From Lanius collurio (lineage: Eukaryota; Chordata; Aves; Passeriformes; Laniidae), in contig JACBWW010000017.1 of the NCBI GenBank assembly GCA_020086605.1, positions 14,375,559 through 14,439,558 on the forward strand: a stretch of 64,000 bases of DNA. The letters run 5' to 3'. The translations under genes and the position numbers were made by a program. Positions 62,494-64,000 of the stretch are shown one piece after another. How positions within the stretch are numbered: position 1 is the first letter of the stretch; every line of letters begins with the position of its first letter. A model generated the notes under the pieces. It saw only the letters and a list, made by a program, of their open reading frames with translations. It was not told the origin of the DNA and made no database searches.

Positions 62494-64000
62494 CTGATAA
62501 ATAAAATACAAATTCATCATTAAATACTAATTAACTTTTATTATACAGCTCAGAGATAATTTCAGCATTACCAAGGCTGAGGTAGATTCACTTCCAAGTG
62601 CTGATCCTCTGCCCTCTGGGCCAGCAATGAGCTGGCTGTGCTGCACAGAATTCCTTCTCTAGGGAAGAAAAAACACTGTGTGGTGCTCAAAAGCAAAAGC
62701 AATTCCTTTAGGCAGTTAAATGCTACCTAAAGAAATGCAGACGGGATGCCACAACCTTTTACCTAGGATGTTATGCACCATAGAGAACTTGGGGAAAAAA
62801 AAAAAGATGTAAAAGGAATAATGATCAGAGCTGACCATATGATACAGTCCAGGCACCCGCCCTCCCCCCACCTCTCTCCCTTTCCAGCTGCAATGCAATT
62901 TCCAGATTCAGTTGTGCATTATGCAATGTGTGAATCCTTCTGGTCTAGGACTGTTACTGTGTTTGGGGGAGCAGAGCTGGCATGAACAAGCATGGAAACA
63001 AAAAGAGTTGTATCAACACCACCAGAATGGCAGGATTTTTGCAGTATGGAGATTGAAGCAAATAGTAATGTGGGGACATGGGAGGACAGGAGTTAATTTC
63101 TCAAGCTGTTTCTGCTGCAGAAACACACAAACTGATAACATTTGACCTGAAAAACTTAGGAAAAGCTCACTAAGAAGATAAAGGAAACTGAGTCAGGAGG
63201 ACAACGCATACTGCAATTTTGAGACTGTTTAGGAATGAAAAAAAAACACAGAAAAAAGGATACTATCTTCATGTGTGTGTGTGTACGTATTCAAATTTCT
63301 ATCTGTGTGTGACTATGCACACATGCAGATATTATTCAAGGAATCAGTTTTATATGTACACAATATATACATATATTTCTATGAACTACACAGGGAGCCT
63401 CAGCTGTGGACATCTACAATGCAGACTTCTGAAGGCATGAATTCAGGTTAACTCCAGAGAACAAGTTTTTCAGGCGAGGCAAATGACAACCTTCTCTTAT
63501 AGAAGAGAGCAGTGGGAGAAGATAGTGGAAGAGCAGTTCAGGCTGTATGTTTACAGCATACTGCAGATAATCAGCAAGCAACATAGGGAAGAATTTTAAA
63601 GGGGTATATGAATAAAGAAAGGCTAATGTGTACAGTAGGGTCTAAATCAAATGTTATTACAGGCACAATGGCACATTACCCTCATATGGAGGAAAGATAA
63701 GCCAAAACCAGACAAATACAGCTGCACCAAAAAATTCCATGAGGAGATGAAAACCAAAAAAAAATGCCAGGAATCAAACAGAAATGGAAACACTGACACT
63801 TCCAACAGAATAGAAAAAGTAAGGGACAAACCCAAAAGATGCACAGGCAAAGTGAGACACAACTATTCAGGGACCAAAACAAAAATAAATGTTTCATATG
63901 CTACAAGTCAGAGAGGAAAATGTAGGCCTCTTACTCAATGTGGGAAGAAAACTCGTAACAGATGGCACATAAAGACTGAAGTGTCTGATGCCTTTTTTGC
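62494..64000 (-). other. ARMC3: ARMC3 intronic DNA to the right edge
   Basis: No further ARMC3 exon can be assigned by homology. One exon-like 69-base frame (62572-62640) has compatible phase but no recognised similarity. A short GT/TG-rich patch lies near 63270. Confidence 0.5.

Overview
The window looks like nuclear DNA of a bird, probably a passerine. It carries many CR1 LINE fragments, several of which end in the ATTCTATGATTCTATG-type 3' tail. It also carries avian endogenous-retrovirus LTRs with TG...CA ends and 5-6 bp target-site duplications. Genes are split into short exons with GT-AG introns, and CpG islands lie in otherwise AT-rich DNA. Nothing suggests a prokaryote: almost all open frames longer than 100 codons fall in CpG islands or repeats and are not genes.

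Two protein-coding genes are recognisable, both on the minus strand. MSRB2 (mitochondrial methionine-R-sulfoxide reductase B2) is complete: five coding exons between 33396 and 24082 join in perfect phase into a 182-residue protein. It starts in a CpG island and has the GTGWPSF motif, both zinc-binding CxxC pairs and the catalytic Cys in RFCIN. ARMC3 is partial: its last seven identifiable exons lie between 62493 and 47810 and encode the spacer and the C-terminal EDR1-like domain. The Arm-repeat exons lie beyond the right edge.

In other amniotes the order is ARMC3 - MSRB2 - PTF1A, all transcribed in the same direction. Here that predicts PTF1A on the minus strand just left of base 1, so 1-24000 would be the upstream regulatory domain of PTF1A. 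This territory has no gene I can support. It is GC-rich from 1 to about 8 kb and contains the most interesting feature of the window. Two diverged copies of one module (6150-6290 and 6990-7145) each hold a GGGAAT-N5-CACTTG bipartite site, which has the RBPJ/E-box architecture bound by the trimeric PTF1 complex. Each is followed by TGCAATCG and, exactly 26 bp later, by an identical 17-bp AT-rich core. This fits the known positive autoregulation of Ptf1a through an upstream enhancer with two PTF1 sites.

Layout: 1-8000 is GC-rich with putative regulatory elements. 8.8-11 kb is ancient CR1-like sequence. 12047-13436 is a solo LTR. 14.5-15.2 kb is a CR1. 15.6-16.33 kb is a CpG island with a candidate conserved block. 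16.3-24 kb is intergenic. 24-33.4 kb is MSRB2 with three CR1 pieces in or beside its introns. 33.5-47.8 kb is intergenic, with two copies of one ~455-bp LTR family (one nested in a CR1) and a different LTR that itself contains a CR1. 47.8-64 kb is ARMC3, with a 2.9-kb decayed CR1 in an intron. All homology statements come from pattern recognition without database searches; conservation claims in particular are untested.
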